From Sphingobacteriia bacterium (lineage in GTDB: Bacteria; Bacteroidota; Bacteroidia; Bacteroidales; UBA7960): a stretch of DNA of 64,000 bases. The position numbers and the translations under genes are program-made. The notes below the pieces were generated by a model. That model saw only the letters and a program-made list of their open reading frames with translations. It ran no database searches and had not been told where the DNA came from. Of this stretch, positions 46,931 through 55,715 are shown piece by piece (the stretch's first letter is position 1; each line of letters begins with the position of its first letter). Location: contig JAABRR010000004.1 of assembly GCA_011390785.1 (NCBI GenBank), positions 1 to 64,000 of the forward strand. The letters are read 5' to 3'.

Positions 46931-49168
46931 ATGAAAAGAAGAACATTTATAGAACGGGTAATTCTGGGCGGTTCATCAGTATTGGTTGCTCCCAGCCTTA
47001 TGGGTAATACGGCAACCCGCGAGTTTCCATCCTACGAGTATGGCAAACCCGAAAAACTGGAAGATATTCTTTCAAAGGATGGCCAGGTAATGCTCAGGCT
47101 GGAAATTAAAGCTGCTAACTCACTGGAACCGATTGATATCGATACTGCGGTTGAAGTAACCCATGGTCGCCTAAGCCGGGTAAAACATTATTTCTTTGAA
47201 CCGGGAATGCAGATTTCTGATGCCCGCATCGATAGAGTGAAGGCCAAAGTAAACAGGGTAGATGCCGGTATTATGGTTGCCTGGATTGACAATCCGGCAA
47301 ATGACACGAGGGTCAGGATAAAACTGAACGGGCAAAATTTTGACTTTCGGCTGGAAGAGTTGATAGGAAATCATGAATTGGAATTTTTACAGGGTGAAGC
47401 GAAGGTAAATGTAAACTACCTTCTTGATCGTGAAATAGCTTTTCTCACACCCCAACAGATGGGTCTTAAGGTACCTGAAAATGCCGAAGATTTTCGCTTC
47501 GTTATTATGGCCGATACGCAGGGTGGTGCCATAGGAGTGCCGGGGTCATCAGATACCCGCATCAAAATCCACAATGCCTTTATTGAAGAAAGTATAAAAA
47601 TAACCAACAACCTCGATCCTCAACCTGTTTTTACCCTTGTATTGGGCGATATTGTTGACGCCCAGGGAGAAAAAGAACATTTTGCCGCTATGCACGACTA
47701 TTTGAAAAAACTCAATAGCCCTGTATTATATGAGATCGGCAATCACGAATCTCCCTACCGTTCTTCCTTTTCACCGGGTTATAAGATGGACGATTTCGAC
47801 AATTACTATGCTGCGCAAAAAGCCATCAACGGCATGATGGAGCTGCTCTATAGCTTCAATATAGGCAAATGGCACTTCGTGGTATGGCCCGACCCACTGC
47901 GCAACCGCTTTTGGGAAACCCATCCCCATTATTTCGACTGGCTGGAGCGCGACCTGGAAAAGCACATGGATTACCCGGTTATGTTTTTGCAGCACATCCC
48001 TATTCACCCCATTGGCATCGACCCCCTTATCAACTATGCCGAATCGGTGGCAGTAAAGAGAATGGTTTCAGATATATTGAGCAAGCATGGCAAGGTGCAG
48101 TATGTATTTAGTGGCCATGTGCATATACCTATCAGAGCGTCATTTAAAACCGCAGTGGATTACAAGGGTATGAAAATGATCAATTTACCAGCTGCCGGTT
48201 ACCGCCCCAGAGCTTTTGGTGAAGAAGAGTGGAATGGTGGCCCCAGCCAGGGAGTTTTGGTTGCCGACATAAAAGGTGAAATGGCCAGTGTGAGTTTCAA
48301 AACCGTAACCGAAGAGGTTTATCCCTTTCCTGATAAACTTCCTGCTTTTGATGAGAACCATTATTCACTCTGGTTCACCCACAAATGGGAACTTACTGCA
48401 TCAAAAGAAATCAGAAATGGCAATTTTGAGAATGAGCTGGATCATTGGGCACGTCGCTTTGTGTACCAGGAAACAGATAACCCCAGCAACATAATGGAAG
48501 TGCACAAAATGATCAGGGAGAGCAGCGCTACTGCATTGTATGTCATGTCGCGAAAGAGGGGCTATCATACCCCCGGACAGGATCGCCTTCCCCAGAATAT
48601 TAACCACATGTGCCAGGCAATTAACATCAGTGGTAAGCCGGGCACATTGAAGTTCGACTATTTTATCGATAGCCGGAATACAGATATGGGCAAATTTTGT
48701 GGTGCATTTGTTTGGATAGAAGGATTCCGTGGAAGATTCCATCTGCTCAATATGGCTTATTGGGTGGGCTTTAGCGAAGTAAATATTGGGGGGAATCACA
48801 GCTACGCCAATGTGGTTAATCCGCAACATCTTCACCTTGATGAAACCATGGATACATGGCATTCGGCGAGCCTAAACCTGGAAAAGGATGCCGGCACCTT
48901 TGGAAAAACCATTTCTGAACTTCAGCTCGACAGGTTGGTGATCAACATAGGAACCTGGAACATCAACGATGCCGAAAATGTATCTTTTGGCGCCTGGTTT
49001 GACCGGTTCAGACTTGATTCTTATGATGCTGATCTGCAAAGTAATGTAAGCGGAGAACCCGTGCTGGAAACTCCCCTCGATAAGAAATGGTGGCGTGGAA
49101 AATACGAGCCCAATGTAAATATTGCCGGCGAGCACAGGTATATCATGGCAACGAATAAGCAGCTTTAG
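46931..49168 (+). CDS. Tat-exported metallophosphoesterase with C-terminal beta-sandwich
   Basis: A 745-residue protein. ATG 46931 is preferred over a GTG at 46922; the N-terminus KRRTFIERVILGGSSVLVAPS is a twin-arginine-type signal. After an Ig-like N-terminal domain, the calcineurin-like metal ligands appear in order: VIMADTQGG, LVLGDIVDAQGE, EIGNHESPY, FLQHIPIHPIG and FSGHVHIP (about residues 190-400). Residues from about 505 to the end form a beta-rich domain (NGNFENELDHWARRF, TLKFDYFIDSRN), resembling a carbohydrate-binding or LamG-like sandwich. Such phosphoesterases occur sporadically in PULs and may act on phosphorylated glycans or nucleotides. The substrate is unknown. Folding with metal before export would explain the Tat signal. 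Confidence 0.85.
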   Translation: MKRRTFIERVILGGSSVLVAPSLMGNTATREFPSYEYGKPEKLEDILSKDGQVMLRLEIKAANSLEPIDIDTAVEVTHGRLSRVKHYFFEPGMQISDARIDRVKAKVNRVDAGIMVAWIDNPANDTRVRIKLNGQNFDFRLEELIGNHELEFLQGEAKVNVNYLLDREIAFLTPQQMGLKVPENAEDFRFVIMADTQGGAIGVPGSSDTRIKIHNAFIEESIKITNNLDPQPVFTLVLGDIVDAQGEKEHFAAMHDYLKKLNSPVLYEIGNHESPYRSSFSPGYKMDDFDNYYAAQKAINGMMELLYSFNIGKWHFVVWPDPLRNRFWETHPHYFDWLERDLEKHMDYPVMFLQHIPIHPIGIDPLINYAESVAVKRMVSDILSKHGKVQYVFSGHVHIPIRASFKTAVDYKGMKMINLPAAGYRPRAFGEEEWNGGPSQGVLVADIKGEMASVSFKTVTEEVYPFPDKLPAFDENHYSLWFTHKWELTASKEIRNGNFENELDHWARRFVYQETDNPSNIMEVHKMIRESSATALYVMSRKRGYHTPGQDRLPQNINHMCQAINISGKPGTLKFDYFIDSRNTDMGKFCGAFVWIEGFRGRFHLLNMAYWVGFSEVNIGGNHSYANVVNPQHLHLDETMDTWHSASLNLEKDAGTFGKTISELQLDRLVINIGTWNINDAENVSFGAWFDRFRLDSYDADLQSNVSGEPVLETPLDKKWWRGKYEPNVNIAGEHRYIMATNKQL

Positions 49169-49248
49169 GAAAACTATTGGGTCGGTTGAAAAACGCCTTG
49201 CCAAATTCTATTCTCACTAAAATTTATTTTGGAAGACCTGGATAGGAG

Positions 49249-49793
49249 CTATTCCAGAGTGCGCGGAGGGATAAGAATACCTGGCTCTGATGGTTGTTGG
49301 AAATTTGAACCAATAGTAATAGTTTCAACCTCCAGGGCTTTAAAGAAATTGTAAAGCAACTCAATAGCAACCGTTTCGCTTTGCTCTAATATCCCCATTT
49401 CAATGGCTCGCCTGCTCATAATTTTAGCCGCGCACCTTTTTATGTTAAACTGATAACCCTTGCATGAAGGATCGTTATTTCGATACTTTTTCCGTTGAGT
49501 ATTATATCATCTTCACCGATTTCCGCCATATTTGTTCAAGCTTTGATGCGGGCTTTGCACGAAATAAGCAGTTTATGGTCTCCATATTTGTACCAATCAG
49601 GTACATCATTTACTTTCACAACTTTGGAAACCACAAACTCCACCGTGGCCATATCCGCCATGTTTTGCAAATGGTGTATCACATTAATCTCTTTTTCCTT
49701 TTCCCAAAGTGAACAACTGAAAAATGAAAGCAAAAAGAAAGGTATCAGAAAAGTAATAAAGAAGCTGGTTTTTGGGAAGTATTTAGGATTCAT
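49249..49793 (-). pseudogene. DUF4230-family lipoprotein pseudogene
   Basis: From ATG 49793 the frame encodes a lipoprotein signal (FFITFLIPFFLLSFFSC) and a DUF4230-like start (MADMATVEFVVSKVVKVND, DHKLLISCKARIKA). It then meets TGA at 49536-49538. The same frame continues at once with TNMAEIGEDDIILNGKSIEI and ARVISLT before a second stop. After a frameshift and an apparent deletion, the family's C-terminal part follows in another frame (AKIMSRRAIEMGILEQSETV, FFKALEVETITIG), ending at 49249. In related proteins the residue at the first stop is Gly, so a GGA to TGA change is the simplest explanation. With three lesions this is a dead gene. Confidence 0.7.
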
Positions 49794-50031
49794 TGCATTA
49801 GGTTTTTGATGGGCTGGGTATAGATAGTGAATGCAAGAAAACGCCAATTGCTGCGTTGGGCTTGTCTTCAAAACAGTTATGTAAGAAAAGCTTTCCAGTA
49901 TGCTGTGATCATTATTTGATTACAGCTGCTGGTTAGTTATTTTCTTAAGATACCATTTAAATTATTGCGATATATCTTAAATAGTTTAATGATTTTCTTT
50001 ATTTTTACCTCTTAAATTTTTTAAAAAACTT
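49794..50031. other. Divergent intergenic region without features
   Basis: About 240 AT-rich bases between the DUF4230 pseudogene and the second GH43 gene. Nothing coding or structured is seen; presumably the GH43 promoter lies here. Confidence 0.4.
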
Positions 50032-51030
50032 ATGTTATCACAAAATAAACTTCACTCCTTTAAAAGTATCCCGGTGATCCAGGCATTGGTTCTTATGTTT
50101 TTATTTTTGGGCTGTAATGTACATCAAGCTGATAAAAAGGATGCTTACATCTTTTATTATTTTGAGGGGTATTCTGGAGAAAAAGGCGGTCTTTTCGCCG
50201 CTTACAGCTACGACTTACATGCATGGCACCATCTGGGCGATTCATTGGTTGACTCCGGAATAGGGGAATGGGAAGTCTTCCGCGATCCATCAGTAATCAA
50301 AGGGCCTGATGGTGATTTTCATCTGGTGTTTACTACAGGCAGCAACGGGTTCGGGTATGCAAACTCAAAGGATGGTATCAATTGGGAAAACAAACAATAT
50401 ATTACTGTAGCTGATCCCCGGCGTGGACTGGAATTCGCCAATGTATGGGCCCCGGAGTTTTACCTGGAAGGCAATAATGTGTATATCATCTGGTCATCAA
50501 CTCTAATAGAAGATTATGTACCCCCAAAAAAACCTGAGCAATGGTGGGCATCAACCTGGAATCATCGGTTGTATTATACTGTAACCACTGATTTTAAGAA
50601 TTTTACTCCAACACAAAAATTCTGGGACACGGGTTTCAACGCCATTGATGCTACAGTACACAAAACCGACTCTTTGTACTACATATTCTTTAAAGATGAA
50701 CGCCGTCCACCAAAACAAATTATGATGGCGCAGAGTAAAACACTAATGGGCCCCTATGAGAACATTCAACCATTGGCCTATACCCTTACGGAGGGTGCCA
50801 TTGCCCTGCAAGCTTATACAGCCTTTGTATTGTATTATGATTATTATCATGAATACAATGGCTATCGCTATATCACCACCAATGATATGGTAAACTGGAG
50901 CGATGAGATTATGCCCGAAAAAGTAGGCTTCGAAGATGTGATACGGCATGGATCAGTTGTAAGGGTAAGTTGGAAAGAGCTGGAAGGAATGAAAAAAGCC
51001 ATAATTACACCTTACCGCACAAGAGGATGA
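50032..51030 (+). CDS. GH43-type beta-propeller glycosidase (second copy, lipoprotein)
   Basis: A 332-residue lipoprotein with lipobox (LMFLFLGC, Cys 28). The GH43 triad is D85 in FRDPSVIKG, D206 in NAIDATVHK and E254 in TLTEGAIAL. FANVWAPEFYLEG and TWNHRLYYTVTTDFKNF correspond position by position to the GH43 at 17886-18830, making them paralogues with the same domain and a clearly different sequence. The TEGA context of the general acid differs from the usual EGP, so specificity may differ. It is the first of a + strand series (GH43, GH28, GH27 relic, TIM-barrel enzymes, sulfatase) that looks like a second enzyme cluster. Confidence 0.87.
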   Translation: MLSQNKLHSFKSIPVIQALVLMFLFLGCNVHQADKKDAYIFYYFEGYSGEKGGLFAAYSYDLHAWHHLGDSLVDSGIGEWEVFRDPSVIKGPDGDFHLVFTTGSNGFGYANSKDGINWENKQYITVADPRRGLEFANVWAPEFYLEGNNVYIIWSSTLIEDYVPPKKPEQWWASTWNHRLYYTVTTDFKNFTPTQKFWDTGFNAIDATVHKTDSLYYIFFKDERRPPKQIMMAQSKTLMGPYENIQPLAYTLTEGAIALQAYTAFVLYYDYYHEYNGYRYITTNDMVNWSDEIMPEKVGFEDVIRHGSVVRVSWKELEGMKKAIITPYRTRG

Positions 51031-51145
51031 TTAGTATTCGGCAATAGCCATTGCGCTTATAATGGTAATTGTTGGCGACCCCAATTTGATATATTTAATA
51101 TAATTATATACAGGTGAAAATACTGGTTAATAAGGATAGTTATAA

Positions 51146-52726
51146 ATGAAAAAACGATTGCACCAAATATTCAACTCTATTATAATTTTACTGCTATTGG
51201 CAGGCTGTAACAACAACCCCGGATGGCTCACCCCAGACCAGGCTGATAAAGAAATTGATAGAATCATCAGTCAGATACAAGAGCCTAATATTCCTAACCG
51301 TACTATCAATATTATAGAATTCAGTGGGTTGGAACCAGATGCCGACGGTTCAACAGACTTCCATCCCTACATTCAGCAAGCCATTGACAGCCTGGAGAAA
51401 ATGGGCGGCGGATGGCTGCATTTAGCCCATACCGACGGGATAACCCATTGGTTGCGCTATACAGAAACCTACCAGGTGTGCGGCTCCATTAACCTGAAAA
51501 GCAATACCGGTTTATTGATTGACCGTTCGGTGCGCCTTTTCTTTCCCTTCGACCCGGTTAGCTATCTTGACAACGGAGAAGGGGTTCTGAACAGGTATGA
51601 AGGGACAACCATTTTTTCCTTTGCTCCTCTGATTCGGTCATTCAACCAAAAAAACATTGCCATAAAAAGCAATGGCACCAATGGATCACTGCCTGTTATT
51701 GACGGAGATGGCGAAAAATGGCAGCGCTGGATGTGGGAAGGAGAGATGAACCGCGAAGCCCGTGGTTTGAAGCACTCCTACCAGTTGCTGAAGGATGTAA
51801 ACAATGCTGATGTGCCCATCAGGGAAAGGGTTTACACCGATCCGGAGAATGATTTTTTTCGTCCCGAGACCATGCAGTTTTACCTGTGCGAAAATATGTT
51901 GGTGGATGGGATAAAAATCCGAAATTCACCATTCTGGTGTGTTGGCCTGGTGTTTTCCAATTCTGCCATATTCAGGAACATGGAATTTGACGCATACAAC
52001 GTAAATAACGACGGTATTGATCCCGAATCATCGCGTAATGTACTGATAGAGAATGTTGTTTTTGGAAACCATGACGATAATGTAGCCATAAAAGCAGGGC
52101 GCGATAAAGAAGGACGCGATGGAGCCCTTGTGGAGGGTACCATATTGGAGAACATTGAAAGCGAATACATCAGGGATGGAAGAATAACAGGGTGTACCGA
52201 GAACATTGTGATCCGCAACAATCATTTCTCCGGCCACTATGCCATCTGTATCGGCAGCGAAATGTCGGGTAGTGTGCGCAATGTGTATGCTGTTGACAAT
52301 GTATCCGTAGGCAGTGTAAATATGGGTGTTTTTCTGAAGAGCAGCCGTCTTCGTGGGGGGATCATTGAAAACGTTTATGTGAGAGGTTTACATTTAAACA
52401 ATGTTAAGAATGAAGTGATTGCCATGATCCCCAACTATGACAAAGCCGACGATAAGCCCTATGTGCCCGAGTTTAGAAACATCCATATTGAGGATGTTAG
52501 CTGCAATTCGGCAGGACGGGGTATTTTTATTCATGGCTGGGCAGAGAAGCCTGTAAAGGATGTATTTCTTAGAAACCTTACCCTTAATGGGATAGAAGAT
52601 GAAAAATACCTTCAGGTGAAACAGGTTTTAAATGTGGTATTGCGAAATGTTTTACTCAATGGGAAGAAATATGATAAAGAAATATCAAATGTGTTGGAAG
52701 ATGCGGCGCCGCCGGTGGTGATCTGA
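51146..52726 (+). CDS. GH28-family polygalacturonase-like lipoprotein
   Basis: A 526-residue lipoprotein (lipobox LLLLLAGC, Cys 21). The right-handed beta-helix fills most of the chain (repeated NVLIENVVFG, NIVIRNNHFSG, NVYVRGLHLNN). GH28 catalytic features are visible: NVNNDGIDPES with D289, GNHDDNVAIKAG with D310/D311, and GHYAICIGSEMSG in place of the family's GHG..(I/S)GS motif. The N-terminal YGA-type start is replaced by EFSGLEPDADGSTD. GH28 members hydrolyse alpha-linked galacturonic acid, or in some branches other alpha-glycosides. The role here would be removing uronic acid or rhamnogalacturonan units. Full length. Confidence 0.87.
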   Translation: MKKRLHQIFNSIIILLLLAGCNNNPGWLTPDQADKEIDRIISQIQEPNIPNRTINIIEFSGLEPDADGSTDFHPYIQQAIDSLEKMGGGWLHLAHTDGITHWLRYTETYQVCGSINLKSNTGLLIDRSVRLFFPFDPVSYLDNGEGVLNRYEGTTIFSFAPLIRSFNQKNIAIKSNGTNGSLPVIDGDGEKWQRWMWEGEMNREARGLKHSYQLLKDVNNADVPIRERVYTDPENDFFRPETMQFYLCENMLVDGIKIRNSPFWCVGLVFSNSAIFRNMEFDAYNVNNDGIDPESSRNVLIENVVFGNHDDNVAIKAGRDKEGRDGALVEGTILENIESEYIRDGRITGCTENIVIRNNHFSGHYAICIGSEMSGSVRNVYAVDNVSVGSVNMGVFLKSSRLRGGIIENVYVRGLHLNNVKNEVIAMIPNYDKADDKPYVPEFRNIHIEDVSCNSAGRGIFIHGWAEKPVKDVFLRNLTLNGIEDEKYLQVKQVLNVVLRNVLLNGKKYDKEISNVLEDAAPPVVI

Positions 52727-52828
52727 GTCATCAATATGAAAATTTAAATTCAAGCGCCACGATTGTAAATATTGTAATATGATTAATCGCAATTTTATAA
52801 GTTGTGAGTTATTATAAAGTATCCACTG

Positions 52829-52848
52829 CCGTTGACTTAAGTCAACGG
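52829..52848. repeat. Perfect 20-base palindrome in an intergenic spacer
   Basis: CCGTTGACTTAAGTCAACGG is its own complement over 20 bases. It lies in a 297-base spacer (52727-53023) that otherwise holds only AT-rich sequence and a CTTTGTGACTTTGTGTG segment (52961-52977) of the kind often dispersed in Bacteroidota. Probably a mobile or structural intergenic repeat. Confidence 0.6.
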
Positions 52849-53023
52849 GATAATTTACAGGATAATAAGTGCGCTGCACTGCTCAGGGAGCAAAAACTTC
52901 AGAAAGGCAATTAACCCTTTTACCTGGTTTAAGCCTGAATAGGAATAGCAAACACGTTTCGCCTTTGTGACTTTGTGTGAAACAATCTTACAGACTTCAT
53001 TAATTATCAAAATATTACATCCA

Positions 53024-53980
53024 ATGCCGAATAAAATTTTTCAACCAGCAACATTCCTGATCATTATCAGCATTTTCTTTTCTTGCAACACAACCCAGGA
53101 AGAAAAAGCACTTAGCAAAACCATCAACTACAACAATTTTCCCATCGAGAAAGTGGCGCAAACACCCCCGTTTGGCTGGAACAGCTGGGATGTTTTCGGC
53201 ACTGATGTTACCGAAGTAGAAGTCAAGGCCATGACCGACTATATGGCCGAAAACCTGAAACAACATGGCTATGAATACATTGTGGTTGACCTGGCATGGT
53301 ATGCCATTGAGCAGGTTGAACGTTCCATGGTATTCAGTACATCGCCGGGTGCTACCAATAGCTGGGACCGCAGTTTCCTTTTCCATTTTGCTGAAATGTA
53401 CCGTATTTCCGGCGATTTTTGGGATAATTGGCCAAGTCTCCTCAACATGTTTAACCGGGCACAAATTTTCAAAGGACATACCGGCCCGGGAGGTTGGGCC
53501 GATTGCGATATGATACCACTTGGCGTGATCAACATCCGCGGCGAGCAGGGCGATGGTGCCCGTATGACCCGTTTTACGCAAGACGAGCAATATACCCTGA
53601 TGTCGTTCTGGACCATTTTCCGTTCACCCCTTATGCTGGGTATGGATTTGACCCAACTCGATGAGTTTTCTATGGCGCTGCTTACCAACGAAAAGGCACT
53701 GGATATTAACCAGAACAGTACGAATAACGATGAGTTGTTCAACAACGAAGACATGAGCATCTGGGGCGCCGAATCAGCAGACGTGTTGGAAAAGTATATC
53801 GCTGTATTTAATTTTATAGAGAATGCCATCAGATACAACCTGAACCTGAAGGAATTACTTCCTGAACTGGGAGAAGTAACTTCGGGTTATGATATCTGGC
53901 TGAACAAGGAGTTGGATGTAGATGAATTGAAAAACCTGAATGTCAATTCGCATGGGGTAAGTTACCTGGTGGTGAAATAA
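53024..53980 (+). pseudogene. GH27-like enzyme with internal deletion of the nucleophile region
   Basis: A 318-residue lipoprotein (start ATG 53024, lipobox FFSC, Cys 21). It is open from start to stop, yet GH27 proteins of this subgroup are usually well over 450 residues. The N-terminal barrel strands are normal (TPPFGWNSWDVFGTDVTEVE, YEYIVVDLAWY). After residue ~93 the chain jumps to VERSMVFSTSPGATNSWDRS, which belongs much later in the fold. The barrel strands between, including the K-x-D-D nucleophile strand, are missing. The acid/base Asp is kept (D131 in YRISGDFWDNW) and the C-terminus is intact. Without the nucleophile and several strands it cannot be an active alpha-galactosidase; an in-frame deletion at about 53303-53326 is the simplest reading. 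An assembly error is the alternative. Confidence 0.72.
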
Positions 53981-54044
53981 GAATTCAAAATGGCCCAGAA
54001 CGGGACTTGCATTTATATTGCCAAACTGATTAATTGAAAAAACT

Positions 54045-55517
54045 ATGGAACGAAGATCTTTTATCAAAAAATCAATGATGGGGGCAGCGGCCATTTCTGC
54101 CGCGAATTTTCACCCGGCGTTCGGAATTCTTAATCCGGGCAAATTCAAACCGGATTTGTTTATCGGCACACCCGTTCTGCCTGAATATATTCTGCATCGG
54201 GGCATTGCCCAAACGCTTGATGAAATGCGCGATATGGCAGATATCAAAACGGTTCTGGTATTTAGCCATGATCATGTTTTCCGGCAGTACCAACCTGGGT
54301 TTCGTCCCAAAATGCACGATGGGCAACCCCTTACCAACGTTTGGGTAAAAACTCACCCCGAATATTATCAGGATCCGGCATTGCAGGGGCGCCATGACGA
54401 TTTACTGTTTGGTGGCCGTGATGTGCTGGATGAAATTTGGGAAGAAGCTCAACCCCGGGGTATGGAAGTATATGCACGTATATTGGAGCCTTTTGTAATT
54501 ACCGGAGCCATTCCGGGTTTCGAAAATTTTGCCGAAGTAGATGCCAACGGTGAGAAAAGAAACCACGTGTGTTTCAATCATCCTGAATATATTGCTTATT
54601 GGGCGTCGGTTATTGAAGACCTGGTTCGTACTCATCCCTATATGCATGGCTTCAAGTTTGGACAGGAGCGTGGAGGTCCGATGCTTTCTACCATGGGCAG
54701 CCAAAGGCCGGCCGGATGTTTCTGCCAACATTGTATCCCCCTGGCCAGAAATCGTGGAATCGACATTGAAAAAGCACGCAAAGGATTATTGGCTATACAA
54801 GACTATGGTAACCGGATCAAAGCGGGAGAGAAGCCTGTGGATGGCAATTTCGTTACTTTCTTTCGTATCCTTACCCAATACCCCGATTTGCTTTCGTGGG
54901 AGCAATTCTGGATGGACTCACGCGAAGAGCAAAGAAAACGAATTTACACCCAGATCAAGGGCATAAAACCAAAAGTTCAGGTAGGCTGGCATATTTGCCA
55001 CGGCATGACATGGGACCTGATCACTCGCGCCACATGGGATTACAGCAAAATGGGAACTTATTCCGACTGGCTCAGCGTGGCGGTGTATTTCGATAGCATT
55101 GGCCGTCGTTCCATGGGGCATTACAACCGAAATTACAAGGACATTCTTTTTGGCGATGCCACAGAAGATTACTCCTATCCCATGTATCTGAGCATGCTCG
55201 GGTACGATCCTAAAACCGAACCACCCCTGGAAGCGCACCGGGAACAAGATACTGCCTTTACCCCCGATTACGTGTACCGCGAATGCAAAAGGGTGGTAAC
55301 GGCCGTAAATGGTGCAGCCCACGTGCATGCACGCCCGGGGTTTGATATGCCTTCTTACGATTGCAATGTGCAACCCGAAACTGTGTATAAAGTAGTTTCC
55401 AGGGCGCTGGATGCAGGTGTGGATGGACTTTGGTGCGGTCGTGAATGGGATGAACTGAAACCTGAAAACGCCATGGCCTTTGGAAGGGCGGTGAGGGATT
55501 ACCAGAGAAAGAATTAA
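54045..55517 (+). CDS. Tat-exported TIM-barrel-like enzyme of unknown family
   Basis: A 490-residue protein with a twin-arginine signal (MERRSFIKKSMMGAAAISAAN). The body alternates strands and helices like a glycosidase barrel. It has LDEMRDMADIKTVLVFSHDH, GMEVYARILEPFVITGAIPG, YMHGFKFGQERGGPMLS with a candidate acid/base Glu, a CFCQHC cluster that may bind metal or form a disulfide, KVQVGWHICHGMTWD, and near the end VDGLWCGREWDELKP with a second candidate Glu. Proteins of this look appear in exported sugar-degrading sets, but I cannot place it in a numbered GH family. It lies 64 bases after the GH27 relic and upstream of a sulfatase, suggesting it acts on the same glycan. Confidence 0.72.
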   Translation: MERRSFIKKSMMGAAAISAANFHPAFGILNPGKFKPDLFIGTPVLPEYILHRGIAQTLDEMRDMADIKTVLVFSHDHVFRQYQPGFRPKMHDGQPLTNVWVKTHPEYYQDPALQGRHDDLLFGGRDVLDEIWEEAQPRGMEVYARILEPFVITGAIPGFENFAEVDANGEKRNHVCFNHPEYIAYWASVIEDLVRTHPYMHGFKFGQERGGPMLSTMGSQRPAGCFCQHCIPLARNRGIDIEKARKGLLAIQDYGNRIKAGEKPVDGNFVTFFRILTQYPDLLSWEQFWMDSREEQRKRIYTQIKGIKPKVQVGWHICHGMTWDLITRATWDYSKMGTYSDWLSVAVYFDSIGRRSMGHYNRNYKDILFGDATEDYSYPMYLSMLGYDPKTEPPLEAHREQDTAFTPDYVYRECKRVVTAVNGAAHVHARPGFDMPSYDCNVQPETVYKVVSRALDAGVDGLWCGREWDELKPENAMAFGRAVRDYQRKN

Positions 55518-55589
55518 TAACATTTGATCAATTATAATCAGATGAGAGATCCATGATTGGCCTTAAACACACACGAGAATGATTAACAG

Positions 55590-55682
55590 GATAAATGGAA
55601 CGCAGATAACACAGATTGAACGGATTTACGCAGATTTTTTCTATCTGCGATTATCTGCAAAATCAGTGTCATCAGCGTTCTA
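55590..55682. repeat. Dispersed imperfect inverted repeat
   Basis: GAACGCAGATAACACAGATT (from about 55598) pairs imperfectly with ATCAGTGTCATCAGCGTTC (to 55680), with ATTTACGCAGA and TCTGCGATTATCTGC in between. This resembles an intergenic palindromic repeat seen across Bacteroidota. It fills the spacer before the sulfatase gene. Confidence 0.55.
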
Positions 55683-55715
55683 ATACCAGGTGATACAATT
55701 AATTTGAAAGAAGTT

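Noticed and set aside
49536-49538. In-frame TGA read as selenocysteine
   Set aside because: The aligned family residue appears to be Gly, a second stop and a frameshift follow, and no SECIS-like hairpin was seen; a nonsense mutation is simpler.
49464-49809. Two + strand frames over the DUF4230 region
   Set aside because: The - strand carries the family signal across both; the + frames are shadows.
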